Of a stretch of 64,000 bases of DNA, positions 8,546 through 16,780 are shown in pieces. Origin of the DNA: Clostridia bacterium. Lineage in GTDB: Bacteria; Bacillota; Clostridia; Lachnospirales; Lachnospiraceae. The stretch covers positions 1-64,000 of the forward strand of contig CAJTIM010000001.1 of the NCBI GenBank assembly GCA_910576325.1. The letters are read 5' to 3'. The notes beneath the pieces are model-generated. The model saw only the letters and a list, made by a program, of their open reading frames with translations, had not been told where the DNA came from and searched no databases. The stretch's first letter is position 1; every line of letters begins with the position of its first letter. The translations under genes were made by a program, and so were the position numbers.

Positions 8546-11491
8546 ATGAACATAGAAGCATATAATTTGGATTCACTCCGAAAGCTGGTACGAGATCTTC
8601 AGGACGAAAACAAAAGATTGAAAATGCAGCTGGAAAAGGCAAACATTGCATATGAATCAGAAAATCTATTTGAAGAAAAGATTGAAACAAATGAAGAGTA
8701 TGATCCGGATCAGGGCGAACGCATCCTAAGTAAATATATTACCGAAGATCTGGTAAATAAGTATTTTGCAATGTTTTGGGGTAGGACGGACGTATATGCG
8801 AAAAGAGGCACAAAAGGCGGATACTTTCCACAATGCAATCATAGATGGAAGGAGCGAATATGCCCCAAACAGCGTGGTGAAAAAATTAACTGTGAAGCCT
8901 GCGGGCATAGAGAGTGGACGAAACTGGAGCCCAGAAAAATCATAGAGCATCTTCTTGGCAGCAGAGAAGATGGCGCGGATGTCTTGGGCATCTATCCGTT
9001 GCTTCCGGATGGTACATGCCGCTTTCTTGTTTTTGATTTTGACAACCATGAAAAAGGCGCGGAAAAAACGGATTTTGCCAATGATGATGAGGAATGGCAT
9101 GAAGAGGTCGATGCCTTAAGGCGCATATGTGAAAGCAACGGCATAACACCATTAGTGGAGAGGTCAAGATCAGGCAGAGGAGCACATGTATGGATTTTTT
9201 TCAAAAAACCTGTACCGGCATCTCTGGCAAGAAATTTCGGCTTTCTTTTGCTGGATAAAGGCTCCGCATCGATTAATTTAAAATCCTTTCATTATTACGA
9301 TCGCATGTACCCATCACAGGATGTCGCAAGCAGTATAGGGAATTTAATAGCTTTGCCGTTACAGGGACAGGCATTGAAAAGCGGAAACAGTGCATTTGTT
9401 GACAAAAATTGGAATGCTTATCCGGATCAGTGGGATATTTTGTTAAATCATACGGAAAAGCTGTCATTGGAAGATATAGAAGAGCATATGAAAAAATGGC
9501 AGACAGAGCTTGCGGAAAAGAAAGGGATTGTTTCCCTTGAGGCTTTGCAAAGCCGTCCAAAACCGTGGAAGAAAAAAGACGGTTTTGTAAAGTCAGATGT
9601 GGTTGGGAAGATGCACATTGTTCTTGGAGACGGCATATATGTTGATACATTAAATCTAATGCCGCGATTGCAGAATCAGATCCGAAGTATGGCGGCCTTT
9701 GACAATCCCATATTTTACAAAAATAAGAGACTCGGATATTCCAATTATTATAATTTTAGCGCCATATATATGGGCAAAGATATAGACGGTTATATTCGTA
9801 TTCCCAGAGGCCTTCGTGACAACCTTTGCACTTCCTGTAAAGAAGCCGGCATTGAGTATGAAATTATAGATCACAGGGAAAAGGGGAGACCTATCAGAGT
9901 TGCTTTTAACGGCGATTTGAAGACTCAGCAGGATCTGGCGGCACAGCGTTTGCTTGCATTTGATCATGGAGTTCTCAGTGCGGCTACCGCATTTGGAAAA
10001 ACTGTGGTCTGCAGCTATCTTATCGCAGAACGAAAAGTGAATACGCTTATTTTGCTTCAAAGTAAAGACTTACTGGAGCAGTGGGTGGACGAACTGAATA
10101 AATTTTTGATTATAGATGAAGAGCCGCCCATTTATAAAACAAAAAGCGGCCGGGAAAAACGCAGGAACAGTGTCATTGGAATTTTGCATGGCAATAAGAA
10201 TACTTTAACAGGCATTATCGATGTGGCTATGATTGGTTCCATATATAGTAAGGGAAAATTCAATGAGTTAATCAATTCTTATGGTATGGTTCTAATGGAT
10301 GAGTGCCATCACTGCGGCTCCAACACATCCATTGAAGTTATGCAGAAAGTGAATGCCAGATATATTTATGGAGTATCCGCAACACCCAAAAGGGGAGATC
10401 ATCTGGAAAAAATCATTTTTATGCTTTTAGGACCCATAAGGCATAGCTATACTGCAAAAGAACGGGCAGCCGAGCAGGGAATTGGCCATTATGTATATCC
10501 AAGGTATACAAGAGTAATTGACACAAACGAAAGCAAAACAGATATTAATGGAGCTTATGCATTGATTAGTATGAATTCTGCCAGAAATGAGATGATTCTT
10601 GAAGATACAAGGACCTGCGTGAAAGAGGGAAGAACGCCGGTAATTTTGACAAGATACAAAGAGCAGGCAAAATATCTGTATGATCATTTACAGGGGGATG
10701 CGGATAATGTCTTTATCCTATATGGCGATAACAGTGATAAGGAAAACCGGGAAGTGCGAAGAAGACTAAAAGAAGTACCAAAGGATCAAAGCATGATTCT
10801 GGTTGCAACAGGCCAGAAAATCGGCGAGGGGTTTGACTATCCCAGACTGGATACTCTGATGCTGGCAGCACCGGTATCCTTTTCAAGCAGGCTTGAGCAG
10901 TATATAGGAAGATTGAATCGTGATTATGATGGAAAAACAGAAGTCATTGTTTATGATTATGTGGATTCCCATATTCGTGATTTTGACAATATGTATGCAA
11001 AGCGTCTGCGCACCTATAAACGTACAGGCTTTCAATTGATGACAAATAGCGTTCTTTCAAAACAGACAGCAAATGCTATTTATGATTCCGGAAATTATAT
11101 GGATATATTTGAGAGAGACATTGTTGAAGCACAAAAGAGGATTCTTGTATCCAGCCCGGAGCTTACCCAGGATAAGGTAGAACGCTTTATTTATCTTGTG
11201 AAATTGAGGCTGGAATATGGAGTAGATGTGACAGTTATAACAACAGAGCCGCAGAATCTATCTTATGGAAGTCCGGAGTTTTGCCAAAGGCTGATGAAAG
11301 AAATGCAGGAAAACGGCATACATGTCATTGCAAAGGATGAGGTTATTGAACATTTTGCAATTATAGACGATGACCTTGTATGGCATGGAGGAATGAATCT
11401 GCTTGGCAGGGAAGATGCATGGGATAATCTGATGCGAATTAAATCCGTATCGGTTGCGGCAGAACTGATGGAGATTGGATTAAAAAAATAG
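8546..11491 (+). CDS. TOTE-type archaeo-eukaryotic primase / SF2 helicase / PLD protein
   Basis: This 981-residue multidomain nucleic-acid enzyme opens with a coiled coil (residues 8-35). A Cys cluster follows (Cys97, 106, 116, 119), then an archaeo-eukaryotic primase core with the Asp pair in LVFDFDNH (164, 166) and SGRGAHVWIFF (His214). A superfamily 2 helicase comes next: ATAFGKT (about 480-486), DECH (585-588), GVSATPKRGD, and QYIGRLNR (785-792). The C-terminus is phospholipase-D-like but ends EHFAIIDDDLVWHGGMNLL, lacking the Lys of a full HKD motif. This order matches the AEP-helicase component of the TOTE conflict systems described by the Aravind group. It probably acts on invading or transposing DNA, though the partner genes here are not the textbook ones. 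It is monocistronic behind a terminator. Confidence 0.85.
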   Translation: MNIEAYNLDSLRKLVRDLQDENKRLKMQLEKANIAYESENLFEEKIETNEEYDPDQGERILSKYITEDLVNKYFAMFWGRTDVYAKRGTKGGYFPQCNHRWKERICPKQRGEKINCEACGHREWTKLEPRKIIEHLLGSREDGADVLGIYPLLPDGTCRFLVFDFDNHEKGAEKTDFANDDEEWHEEVDALRRICESNGITPLVERSRSGRGAHVWIFFKKPVPASLARNFGFLLLDKGSASINLKSFHYYDRMYPSQDVASSIGNLIALPLQGQALKSGNSAFVDKNWNAYPDQWDILLNHTEKLSLEDIEEHMKKWQTELAEKKGIVSLEALQSRPKPWKKKDGFVKSDVVGKMHIVLGDGIYVDTLNLMPRLQNQIRSMAAFDNPIFYKNKRLGYSNYYNFSAIYMGKDIDGYIRIPRGLRDNLCTSCKEAGIEYEIIDHREKGRPIRVAFNGDLKTQQDLAAQRLLAFDHGVLSAATAFGKTVVCSYLIAERKVNTLILLQSKDLLEQWVDELNKFLIIDEEPPIYKTKSGREKRRNSVIGILHGNKNTLTGIIDVAMIGSIYSKGKFNELINSYGMVLMDECHHCGSNTSIEVMQKVNARYIYGVSATPKRGDHLEKIIFMLLGPIRHSYTAKERAAEQGIGHYVYPRYTRVIDTNESKTDINGAYALISMNSARNEMILEDTRTCVKEGRTPVILTRYKEQAKYLYDHLQGDADNVFILYGDNSDKENREVRRRLKEVPKDQSMILVATGQKIGEGFDYPRLDTLMLAAPVSFSSRLEQYIGRLNRDYDGKTEVIVYDYVDSHIRDFDNMYAKRLRTYKRTGFQLMTNSVLSKQTANAIYDSGNYMDIFERDIVEAQKRILVSSPELTQDKVERFIYLVKLRLEYGVDVTVITTEPQNLSYGSPEFCQRLMKEMQENGIHVIAKDEVIEHFAIIDDDLVWHGGMNLLGREDAWDNLMRIKSVSVAAELMEIGLKK

Positions 11492-11832
11492 AGACATGCC
11501 TACCATAAAAACTTAGCAATAATTTCTCAATAATTTTTATGGTACTTAGCAGCTAATTTCCACCATCGTAGCGAAAGTTATACAGTTTTGCAGACACTTG
11601 GCTCTCAAAAAAGTGAAAAATTTCGTAATAAAAAACTTGCCCTCATCGGGTTGGGGAACCCTTTGCGTGAGAGAGTATGTCAGATTGATAGATTTAGAAC
11701 ATGATTTTCACCATAGGATAACTAAAGGTTAAAAATAATTTAACAAAATTTACAACAATAGAATTTGTGAATCAAATAAAGGAGTTTATGTTTGAAAAAT
11801 CATTGAAGAAGTAGAAGTGGCATTATATTCAA
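11492..11832. other. Intergenic region with an 11-bp hairpin and short frame remnant
   Basis: A hairpin with arms TACCATAAAAA (11501-11511) and complement (11534-11544) follows the helicase gene, but no T run comes after it. From 11611 a 39-codon open frame reads VKNFVIKNLPSSGWGTLC and stops at 11730. It has no ribosome binding site and I do not recognise it. Otherwise I see no gene here. Confidence 0.4.
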
Positions 11833-11862
11833 TTGACTTCCATAGATTATACCGGTACGATA

Positions 11863-11891
11863 TTGACATGTGTAAGAAAAAATGCTAATAT
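11863..11891 (+). promoter_or_regulatory. Promoter of the AbiEi-like gene
   Basis: TTGACA (11863-11868), a 17-bp spacer and TAATAT (11886-11891) form a near-consensus sigma-A promoter. Transcription would begin near 11898, which rules out the upstream in-frame start at 11833 and supports the ATG at 11923. Confidence 0.8.
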
Positions 11892-11922
11892 ATGTGTATG
11901 GAAAAATGCAGTTGGAGGATAT

Positions 11923-12495
11923 ATGAGGAGCAATACATATGCTAGGCTGGAGACTGTATATAGCAAGTTTAAAGGATATATAGGAACAAAAGAACTTTTG
12001 GAAGAAGGTTTTTCGAATCGTCAAATAGCTTTTATGGCAGAAGAGGGTTATTTGGAAAAAGTATGTCATGGTTATTATTGGCTAGCTGGGAAAAATGAAG
12101 ATAAACCATCAGACTATAAATGTATAGAAGTATGTCTTAGTGACCCCAGGGCTGTTATTTGTATGAACAGCGCGCTCTATTATCAAGGAGAGATTAAAAC
12201 AGAGCCGGAATATTTATCTATTGCCACTGCACGGACAGACCGTAGTCTGTTGAGCATGAATTTTCTAATTATCAGGCATTATTTTTCAGTTAGTAATTAT
12301 TTAATGGGTGTAACAAAAAAAGAGACCAAATTTGGTTGTTATAATATCTATGATAAAGAACGGAGTATCTGCGATTTGGTTCGGTTAGAATCAAATATTC
12401 CAACAGATATTGTAAATAAAATAAAAAATAATCAAGAACAATACAGACGATTATTGAAGTACGCAGAGTTGTTTCAGATAAGACAGAAATTATAA
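11923..12495 (+). CDS. AbiEi-like type IV antitoxin / winged-helix regulator
   Basis: This 190-residue protein has the N-terminal winged helix of the AbiEi antitoxin family (YIGTKELLEEGFSNRQIAFM, then GYLEKVCHGYYWLAG), followed by the family's C-terminal domain (RAVICMNSALYYQGE, YDKERSICDLVRLE). AbiEi proteins normally repress their own operon and neutralise the AbiEii nucleotidyltransferase. GGAGG stands six bases before the ATG, and the promoter at 11863-11891 fits this start. No AbiEii gene follows. The next gene, 11 bases downstream, encodes a small protein with one membrane segment. This is therefore either an orphan antitoxin-like regulator or one with an atypical partner. Confidence 0.8.
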   Translation: MRSNTYARLETVYSKFKGYIGTKELLEEGFSNRQIAFMAEEGYLEKVCHGYYWLAGKNEDKPSDYKCIEVCLSDPRAVICMNSALYYQGEIKTEPEYLSIATARTDRSLLSMNFLIIRHYFSVSNYLMGVTKKETKFGCYNIYDKERSICDLVRLESNIPTDIVNKIKNNQEQYRRLLKYAELFQIRQKL

Positions 12496-12506
12496 GAGAG
12501 GAAACT

Positions 12507-12839
12507 ATGGATTATACTTTTAACAATATGCAAATATCTATTGAAACTGCAAGAAACAGAGAAGAGATGAAGCACCGATTACTGGTATATGCGATACTGC
12601 TTCATGCGAGGATACTCAGGCAGTCCAGAAAAGAAAACAATATGGTTTCTGACAAGAAGGGATGTCTGACTACATTCTGGAATAAAGAAAGTTTCTGGGA
12701 ACAAAAAATATATGGAAAAATGAAAAAATGGGAAGCAAGGCATCCTATAACAGGAATTGTACTTTGTACAATATTGGGTGGAATACTTATTAGTTTGGTG
12801 GCTGGAGTTGTTTTAGAAGTGATTATAATGGTGAAATAA
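12507..12839 (+). CDS. Small single-pass membrane protein, unknown
   Basis: This 110-residue protein has a charged N-terminal 75 residues with several Arg/Lys/His, then one clear transmembrane helix (about residues 80-107, IVLCTILGGILISLVAGVV) and almost no tail. GAGAGGAAAC precedes the ATG, and the 11-base gap suggests co-transcription with the AbiEi-like gene. It does not resemble an AbiEii nucleotidyltransferase. A short cationic protein with one C-terminal membrane helix next to an antitoxin-like gene could be a membrane-acting toxin, but this is inference from position and shape only. Confidence 0.6.
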   Translation: MDYTFNNMQISIETARNREEMKHRLLVYAILLHARILRQSRKENNMVSDKKGCLTTFWNKESFWEQKIYGKMKKWEARHPITGIVLCTILGGILISLVAGVVLEVIIMVK

Positions 12840-12877
12840 AAGAAGGATAGATATTTGCCGGAACGAATTGTAATTAT

Positions 12878-13018
12878 GTGAAAGTACGCACCAATAGCAA
12901 GGGAAAAATTGGAAGATTAAAGAAATTATTTGATGATATTGTACGCGTATCTGAAAATAGAGAAATCGAATTTGTGCATGCCAGGGAATTGCAGCTATTG
13001 TTAGGATATTCAAGATAG
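12878..13018 (+). pseudogene. N-terminal fragment of a DinD-like (BRO-N) protein
   Basis: A 46-codon frame starting at GTG reads LKKLFDDIVRVSENREIEF then VHARELQLLLGYSR, and stops at 13016. The VHARELQLLLGYS motif matches the start of DNA-damage-inducible protein D / BRO-N proteins, where a Trp or Tyr and a much longer protein normally follow. The gene is cut after that motif. It is probably a leftover from phage or mobile DNA. Confidence 0.5.
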
Positions 13019-13189
13019 TAGAATTTTGAGTTAGTTATAAAAATTCAAAATGGATAGCGATACCGTTCGTCTGTTTTTAGATTTAGATATTTCATAGAGA
13101 AGCTAAGTACTTAAGTCTTTTAAGTAATACAAACGAAATTGTTTAGATCAAGTAAAGTGGCCGGATTCGACCACTTCAAAATAGAATAA

Positions 13190-13364
13190 TGTGAAAAATT
13201 TTACTTCAATTTCCTTTACGCTGAGTAATGTCATATACTTGGGAAACAGGCTGACCGTCTCCGGACTTTTTGCATTGGCGATGCCCGGTCCAAGGGATGC
13301 GATGCATCTCATAGGCCATCCAAATTTCCTCTGCTGCATATAAAAACCGCTCAGTCGTTTTCAA
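13190..13364 (-). pseudogene. tenA: Degraded thiaminase II / TenA remnant
   Basis: Directly downstream of thiD, and overlapping its stop, a TTG-started frame reads KTTERFLYAAEEIWMAYEMH, which matches a TenA N-terminus. Homology then jumps frame and position to IANAKSPETVSLFPKYMTLL, which fits the middle of TenA (the region after the DYxYL segment). About 50 residues between the two pieces and the whole second half are absent. TenA salvages thiamine breakdown products, so its former place at the end of the thi operon makes sense. The gene is no longer functional. Confidence 0.6.
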
Positions 13365-14169
13365 TACCCGGCTCCTTTGCAAATTTACCGGTCAGATTGA
13401 AGCAGTGCTGCATCGGCCCCCGGCCATGGCCCAGGTTCAACATGGCCCCCAGAGCTCCGGAGAGGTAATCTTTTGATCTTTGAATAGATGCGGACAAGTC
13501 AAAGCCTTTGGCAAGGTTTGCGGCAATAGCGCTGGACAGTGTACAGCCGGTGCCATGGGTGTTGGGATTGTCAATGCGGGTTTCGCAGAACCATGTTCCC
13601 ACACCGTCGGCATAGAGAAAATCGTTGGCGTCGTTGATATTATGTCCACCTTTGAGCAGGACGGCACAGCCATAGACAGTGCCAATGTGCTTGGCTACGG
13701 CCTCAATGTCCGCTTTGTTTCGGATGGTCATACCGGATAAAATTTCTGCCTCCGGGATATTTGGGGTAACCACGTCGGCCATGGGTAACAGGAAGATTTT
13801 CAGAGTATCTACTGCCGCCGCAGAAATTAGCCGGTCACCGCTGGTAGCTACCATTACCGGGTCAACCACAATATTTTTTGCATGATAAAAGCGCAGACGT
13901 TCTGCGATGATCTCAATCAGCCTGCAGGAGGACACCATACCGGTTTTAACTGCGTCAGGTGGGATATCCTCGAATACTGCGTCAATTTGCTGCCTGAGAA
14001 ATTCAGGCGCCACTTCCACGATTTCCCGCACGCCGGTGGTATTCTGCGCCACCAGCGCCGTTATAACACTCATGGAAAAAACCCCGTTCATGGTCATCGT
14101 TTTCAGATCAGCCTGAATCCCGGCTCCTCCGCAGGGATCTGTTCCGGCAATCGATAATGCTGTTTTCAT
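13351..14169 (-). CDS. thiD: Hydroxymethylpyrimidine/phosphomethylpyrimidine kinase
   Basis: ThiD phosphorylates hydroxymethylpyrimidine twice to give HMP-pyrophosphate for thiamine synthesis. The 272-residue length and the ribokinase-fold motifs fit: TALSIAGTDPCGGAGIQADLKT at the N-terminus (substrate loop), PVMVATSGDRL, and the C-terminal anion hole NTHGTGCTLSSAIAA. An AAGGAG box precedes the ATG. It is the third gene of the riboswitch-controlled thiM-thiE-thiD operon, 87 bases after thiE. thiC is not in the window, so the gene may serve salvage of HMP rather than full synthesis. Confidence 0.95.
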   Translation of the reverse strand: MKTALSIAGTDPCGGAGIQADLKTMTMNGVFSMSVITALVAQNTTGVREIVEVAPEFLRQQIDAVFEDIPPDAVKTGMVSSCRLIEIIAERLRFYHAKNIVVDPVMVATSGDRLISAAAVDTLKIFLLPMADVVTPNIPEAEILSGMTIRNKADIEAVAKHIGTVYGCAVLLKGGHNINDANDFLYADGVGTWFCETRIDNPNTHGTGCTLSSAIAANLAKGFDLSASIQRSKDYLSGALGAMLNLGHGRGPMQHCFNLTGKFAKEPGIEND

Positions 14170-14256
14170 AATTTCTCCTTCCTGTTATTTTTATTGTGAG
14201 GCGGAAATTGGAGCTTTGTACGTGTGCCTTTCACGCTAATAACAGAGCGTAAGTAC

Positions 14257-14898
14257 TTATGGGTTCACCATTTTTTCTGACAGTGCCCGCAGCTCCCGAC
14301 AGGTTTCTTCAATATCCTCCGCCGAAAAGATAGCCGATACCAAGGCCACACCATCCACACCGCTGCCGGACAGCTTGAAAAGGTTATCCCGATTGATACC
14401 TCCGATTGCTACAATAGGCAGCTCCACTGAGTCACAGATGGCCCGAAGCATATCGCCGGGCATCTGTTCCGCGTCCGTCTTGGTGCCGGTGGGGAACACC
14501 GCTCCCAGACCCAGATAGTCCGCCCCATTCAGGACGGCCTGACGGGCTTCCTCCACGGTGTGAACGGTGACTCCTAAGATTATATCCTTTCCCGCGCGGC
14601 AGCGTACATCGCCTGCGGCCATATCCTCCTGGCCCACGTGCACGCCGTCGGCCCCGCAGGCAAGGGCAATGTCCACATTGTCATTTACAATGAACGGAAC
14701 GTTATACCGGCGGCACAGCGCACAGATTTCTTTTGCCTCTTGAAGAAATGCCGCTTCGTCCAGCTCTTTTTCCCGCAGCTGCACACAGGTTGCACCGCCT
14801 TTTACAGCTGCCTCCACCTGCTGAAAAAGCGTCTGCTTTTCCGTCCAAGTCCGGTCGGTGACGGCATAGAGCCGCAGATATTGCTTATCGCACTTCAT
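14257..14898 (-). CDS. thiE: Thiamine-phosphate synthase
   Basis: ThiE joins HMP-pyrophosphate and hydroxyethylthiazole phosphate to make thiamine phosphate. At 213 residues it has the usual length. Typical stretches are CVQLREKELDE, FIVNDNVDIALACGADGVHVGQ (pyrophosphate and Mg2+ site), LGLGAVFPTGTK and IVAIGGIN. The ATG overlaps the 3' end of thiM by 14 bases, so translation is probably coupled. It works with ThiM and ThiD, which supply its two substrates. Confidence 0.95.
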   Translation of the reverse strand: MKCDKQYLRLYAVTDRTWTEKQTLFQQVEAAVKGGATCVQLREKELDEAAFLQEAKEICALCRRYNVPFIVNDNVDIALACGADGVHVGQEDMAAGDVRCRAGKDIILGVTVHTVEEARQAVLNGADYLGLGAVFPTGTKTDAEQMPGDMLRAICDSVELPIVAIGGINRDNLFKLSGSGVDGVALVSAIFSAEDIEETCRELRALSEKMVNP

Positions 14899-15706
14899 AG
14901 CTTGCTCCCCTTTCCAATGCTGCTGGGGTCAGGCGGTACATGGCGTCGATGATATAGTTGCGGTAAGAGGAATTGCCGTCCAAAGCTGTCATCCGGTTAT
15001 AGGCGAGCTCCCCGCAAAGCCCCATGGCGCACACGGCGGCAGCAGCAGCTTCCAGAGGCCGGTCCGGATTGGCAGTAACGAAAGCTGTTGTCAGGGCGGA
15101 GAGCTGGCAGCCGGTGCCGGTGATGGCAGACATCTCCGGGCGGCCGTTGCGGATACAAAACGCCTGTTTCCCGTCTGCCACGATGTCGATGGCTCCGGTA
15201 ATAGCAATCACTGTTCCGGTGCGCCGGGCGAAATCTTTGGCTAAGGTCACCGTTCCATCCAGATTTTCTTCTGTTACCTTATCCGCCGCATCCGCGTCCA
15301 CGCCCTTGGTGGCGCCGCTGCCCAGGGCCAGAGCCTTGAACTCCGAGATATTGCTGCGGATAACGGTAAATGTTACCTCCTTCAGCAGCCGTATGGCGGT
15401 TACCGTTCGCAGCGTGGAGGCTCCCGCGCCAACCGGATCCAGCACCACGGGATGACCCAGCTCATTGGCCCGCTTCCCGGCAACGAACATGGCAGGAATG
15501 GTGCGCTGATTCAGTGTCCCGATATTGATGTTCAATCCGCCGCAGAGGGCGGTGATCTCCACAGCGTCCTCCGGCTCGTCGGCCATGATGGGAGAACCGC
15601 CGCAGGCCAGCAGTATATTGGCGCAGTCGTTGACAGTGACATAGTTAGTGATATTGTGTATCAGGGGAGATTTTTGCCGGACATTTTCAAATATTTGTTC
15701 AAACAT
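14885..15706 (-). CDS. thiM: Hydroxyethylthiazole kinase
   Basis: ThiM phosphorylates the salvaged thiazole moiety of thiamine. The 273-residue sequence shows SPLIHNITNYVTVNDCAN at the start, GGSPIMADEPED, VVLDPVGAGAST, and the C-terminal ITGTGCQLSA anion-hole motif. AAAGGAG precedes the ATG. It is the first gene of the operon, 112 bases after the riboswitch terminator. The presence of ThiM with no thiazole synthase nearby points to salvage. Confidence 0.95.
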   Translation of the reverse strand: MFEQIFENVRQKSPLIHNITNYVTVNDCANILLACGGSPIMADEPEDAVEITALCGGLNINIGTLNQRTIPAMFVAGKRANELGHPVVLDPVGAGASTLRTVTAIRLLKEVTFTVIRSNISEFKALALGSGATKGVDADAADKVTEENLDGTVTLAKDFARRTGTVIAITGAIDIVADGKQAFCIRNGRPEMSAITGTGCQLSALTTAFVTANPDRPLEAAAAAVCAMGLCGELAYNRMTALDGNSSYRNYIIDAMYRLTPAALERGASYEVR

Positions 15707-15817
15707 AGTGCGTTACTCCTTTGTAGTGAGGGGAAACAGCTCCGCATGGCTGTGTTTTCCTTGATGATGGCAGGTGTGCTGCGGCTGCCGGTATCACGTC
15801 CCTTCTTGCAAATGAAC

Positions 15818-15845
15818 AAAAAAAGGGACACCCCAATGGGATGCC
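15818..15845 (-). terminator. Riboswitch-controlled terminator of the thi operon
   Basis: On the minus strand GGCATCCC pairs with GGGGTGTCC (one bulged base, with a G-U pair), followed by seven T residues (15818-15824). It sits between the TPP aptamer and thiM, so it is the likely expression platform: TPP binding favours this hairpin and stops transcription. Confidence 0.75.
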
Positions 15846-15865
15846 TCTTGAAAAAGTACGGTTCT

Positions 15866-15954
15866 CTACAACTTCCTCCGGCGGCATTATCCGCATCAGG
15901 TATAAGGGTCGAAGGTCTACCTTCCTCTCAGCCTGTCACACAAGCTCCCCTGCT
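15866..15954 (-). promoter_or_regulatory. TPP riboswitch (THI element)
   Basis: The minus strand carries the conserved aptamer parts in order: GGGGAGC, CAGGCTGAGAGG, a variable arm, GACCCTTATACCTGATGCGG, and ATAATGCC followed by GGAGGAAG. It binds thiamine pyrophosphate and switches off thiM-thiE-thiD when TPP is plentiful. Confidence 0.95.
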
Positions 15955-15968
15955 TATTAATTTTGAAA

Positions 15969-15997
15969 ATTATAGCATTTAACTTTCCGTTTTGCAA
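15969..15997 (-). promoter_or_regulatory. Promoter of the thi operon
   Basis: On the minus strand TTGCAA (15997-15992), a 17-bp spacer and a TG-extended TATAAT (15974-15969) sit just before the riboswitch. Confidence 0.8.
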
Positions 15998-16025
15998 GTG
16001 ACTTCTGTCAGAAATTTATTCCGCA

Positions 16026-16080
16026 AATAGTCAACCTATATTAATAAAAGGTTGACTATTGAATCTGGACATGTTATAGT
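16026..16080 (+). promoter_or_regulatory. BirA-type biotin operator overlapping the bioY promoter
   Basis: AATAGTCAACC (16026-16036) and its perfect complement GGTTGACTATT (16050-16060) are separated by 13 bp, the general layout of a Firmicutes BirA operator. The right arm contains the -35 box TTGACT (16053-16058), followed after 16 bp by TATAGT (16075-16080). BirA loaded with biotinyl-AMP would block the promoter directly. birA itself is not in this window. Confidence 0.8.
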
Positions 16081-16169
16081 TGTTTCCGTAAAGCAGAAAA
16101 CACTGATTATAAAGGAAAAGAGGCGCCAGATAAGAGCCGGCTTTTCATTCTCACCGGAGGAGTCAGAAT

Positions 16170-16724
16170 ATGAGAAACCAAAAGACAAAAAACATGATCC
16201 TAAGCGCTATGTTCGTAGCATTGATTTCCGTAGGCGCATTTATCAAAATCCCCGTTCCGGTGGTTCCCTTTACCCTGCAAGTCTTATTTACCATGCTTGC
16301 CGGTCTGCTGCTGGGCGGAAAAAGAGGTGCACTTGCCGTATGTGTCTATACCGCACTCGGTCTGGCCGGCCTGCCGGTTTTTACCCAGGGCGGAGGACTC
16401 GGCTATATTTTTCAGCCGACTTTTGGCTATATTATCGGATTTGCAGTAGGGGCCTATGTCACAGGTGTTATAGCCAACCGCTCAAACAGGCCCGGCTACA
16501 AGCGGCTGCTGAGTGCTAATTTTGCCGGCCTTGCTATTATATACCTTTTTGGAATGGTGTATTATTATCTGATCTGCAATTTCTATCTGAACACTCCTAT
16601 TGGAATCTGGCCCTTATTTTTATACTGCTTCCTTCTTGCGGTTCCTGGAGATATCGTATTATGTATCGTGGGGGCGGTTCTTGGAAAGAGGCTGATTCCG
16701 CTGGTAAAAGAAGGAAGGTTATAA
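16170..16724 (+). CDS. bioY: Biotin transporter substrate-binding membrane protein BioY
   Basis: BioY is the S-component of an ECF-type biotin importer and can also work alone at low efficiency. The 184 residues make about six membrane helices. Family hallmarks include IKIPVPVVPFTLQVLFTMLAG near the start and GGGLGYIFQPTFGYIIGF in the middle. GGAGG precedes the ATG. It is first in the bio operon behind the BirA operator, so uptake and the later synthesis steps share one control. Confidence 0.95.
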   Translation: MRNQKTKNMILSAMFVALISVGAFIKIPVPVVPFTLQVLFTMLAGLLLGGKRGALAVCVYTALGLAGLPVFTQGGGLGYIFQPTFGYIIGFAVGAYVTGVIANRSNRPGYKRLLSANFAGLAIIYLFGMVYYYLICNFYLNTPIGIWPLFLYCFLLAVPGDIVLCIVGAVLGKRLIPLVKEGRL

Positions 16725-16780
16725 TCCTTCTCTGAAATATAAATGAAAGAGATACCGTGCAATTGGAATGAGAGGAACAA

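Noticed and set aside
11833-11922. Longer N-terminus for the AbiEi-like protein (start at 11833)
   Set aside because: The promoter -35 and -10 lie inside this stretch, so it is not in the mRNA. The ATG at 11923 has GGAGG.
13019-13147. Attachment-site-like sequence with a TACTTAA/TTAAGTA hairpin after the DinD fragment
   Set aside because: No matching second copy or direct repeat is visible in the window, so an att site cannot be claimed.
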